From contig JAISTZ010000102.1 of the NCBI GenBank assembly GCA_031272345.1, positions 1-7,155 on the forward strand: a DNA stretch of 7,155 nucleotides. The letters are read 5' to 3'. The stretch is from Spirochaetaceae bacterium (GTDB lineage: Bacteria; Spirochaetota; Spirochaetia; Treponematales; Treponemataceae). The position numbers and the translations under genes were made by a program. This document shows, piece by piece, positions 7,002-7,155 of this stretch. The stretch's first letter is position 1. Each line of letters opens with the position of its first letter. The notes beneath the pieces were generated by a model, which made no database searches, was not told where the DNA came from, and was given only the letters and a program-made list of their open reading frames with translations.

Positions 7002-7039
7002 GGGCGAAAACGGCGTCAGAGGGCGAAAGCGGCGTTAGA
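7002..7039. repeat. Two 19-bp tandem repeats at the end of the second small gene
   Basis: GGGCGAAAACGGCGTCAGA (7002-7020) is followed directly by GGGCGAAAGCGGCGTTAGA (7021-7039), with two mismatches. The second unit contains the stop codon of the - strand gene (7035-7037), so the first unit looks like a duplication of the gene end plus its flank. No similar unit follows the first small gene near 6488. Confidence 0.8.
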
Positions 7040-7155
7040 GGTGGGAGTCGATGTAGGTTTTTTGGTCTTCGGTGATGGTTTTGTTCTCCTTGAGGACGTG
7101 GGTGAGGGCTTTGATGCCGTTGGCCAGGTGGAGGAAGTCGTTGTTCCGGAGATTT
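7035..7155 (-). CDS. Hypothetical small coiled-coil protein, copy 2; only the C-terminal 39-40 residues in the window
   Basis: Reading the - strand from the right edge to TAA (7037-7035) gives a tail running LRNNDFLHLANGIKALTHVL... to TYIDSHL, identical in protein to the tail of the gene at 6488-6874. The start, any membrane segment and any repeat stalk lie beyond the window, so it is unknown whether this copy is complete or a broken relic. Its stop is 160 nt upstream of the start of copy 1, in the same direction. The two could be co-transcribed, although copy 1 appears to have its own promoter. The protein is not a recognised family. Confidence 0.7.
   Translation of the reverse strand, partial: NLRNNDFLHLANGIKALTHVLKENKTITEDQKTYIDSHL
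7036..7155 (-). repeat. Long direct repeat, copy 2 (matches 6489-6608), running off the window
   Basis: This is the partner of the repeat at 6489-6608, with three transitions in 120 nt. The right boundary is not visible, so the duplicated unit may be much longer than seen here, possibly a whole gene. Confidence 0.95.

Noticed and set aside
6488..7155. Insertion sequence or transposon bounded by the direct repeats
   Set aside because: No transposase frame, terminal inverted repeats or target duplication is seen. The long repeats are the coding tails of paralogous genes.

Overview
The window is most likely from the chromosome of a GC-rich spirochaete of the Treponema group. The main evidence is gene order: the C-terminal end of tamB, then bamA, skp (ompH) and mutS on the + strand. 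From memory this is the order of the Treponema pallidum locus TP0325-TP0328. The coding DNA is strongly GC-rich, with mostly G or C at third positions, which is higher than in T. pallidum. A free-living or gut-associated treponeme fits better than the syphilis group, but the species cannot be named from this sequence.

Positions 2-6481 look like one tightly packed operon. The gap between tamB and bamA is 9 nt, and the bamA ribosome binding site overlaps the tamB stop. The bamA-skp gap is 20 nt and the skp-mutS gap is 7 nt. The first three genes share one task. Skp is a periplasmic chaperone that holds unfolded outer-membrane proteins, BamA inserts them, and TamB spans the periplasm and assists assembly or lipid transport. 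MutS, the DNA mismatch sensor, sits last in the operon without an obvious Shine-Dalgarno sequence of its own. All four reading frames look intact, and MutS keeps all its expected ATPase motifs.

From 6488 to the end the picture changes. A short gene on the - strand (6488-6874) converges on mutS with only 6 nt between the stop codons. It encodes a 128-residue protein with an N-terminal membrane segment, a three-fold repeat of an 18-residue coiled-coil unit, and a roughly 40-residue C-terminal tail. A second gene whose tail encodes the same residues begins at 7035 and runs off the right edge, so this is a tandem pair of paralogues. The 160-nt spacer between them (6875-7034) is AT-rich in its middle part. 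It holds a plausible promoter overlapping an inverted repeat, an AT-only palindrome and most of a 19-bp tandem repeat. This accessory part is the least explained. I do not recognise the family and assign no function.
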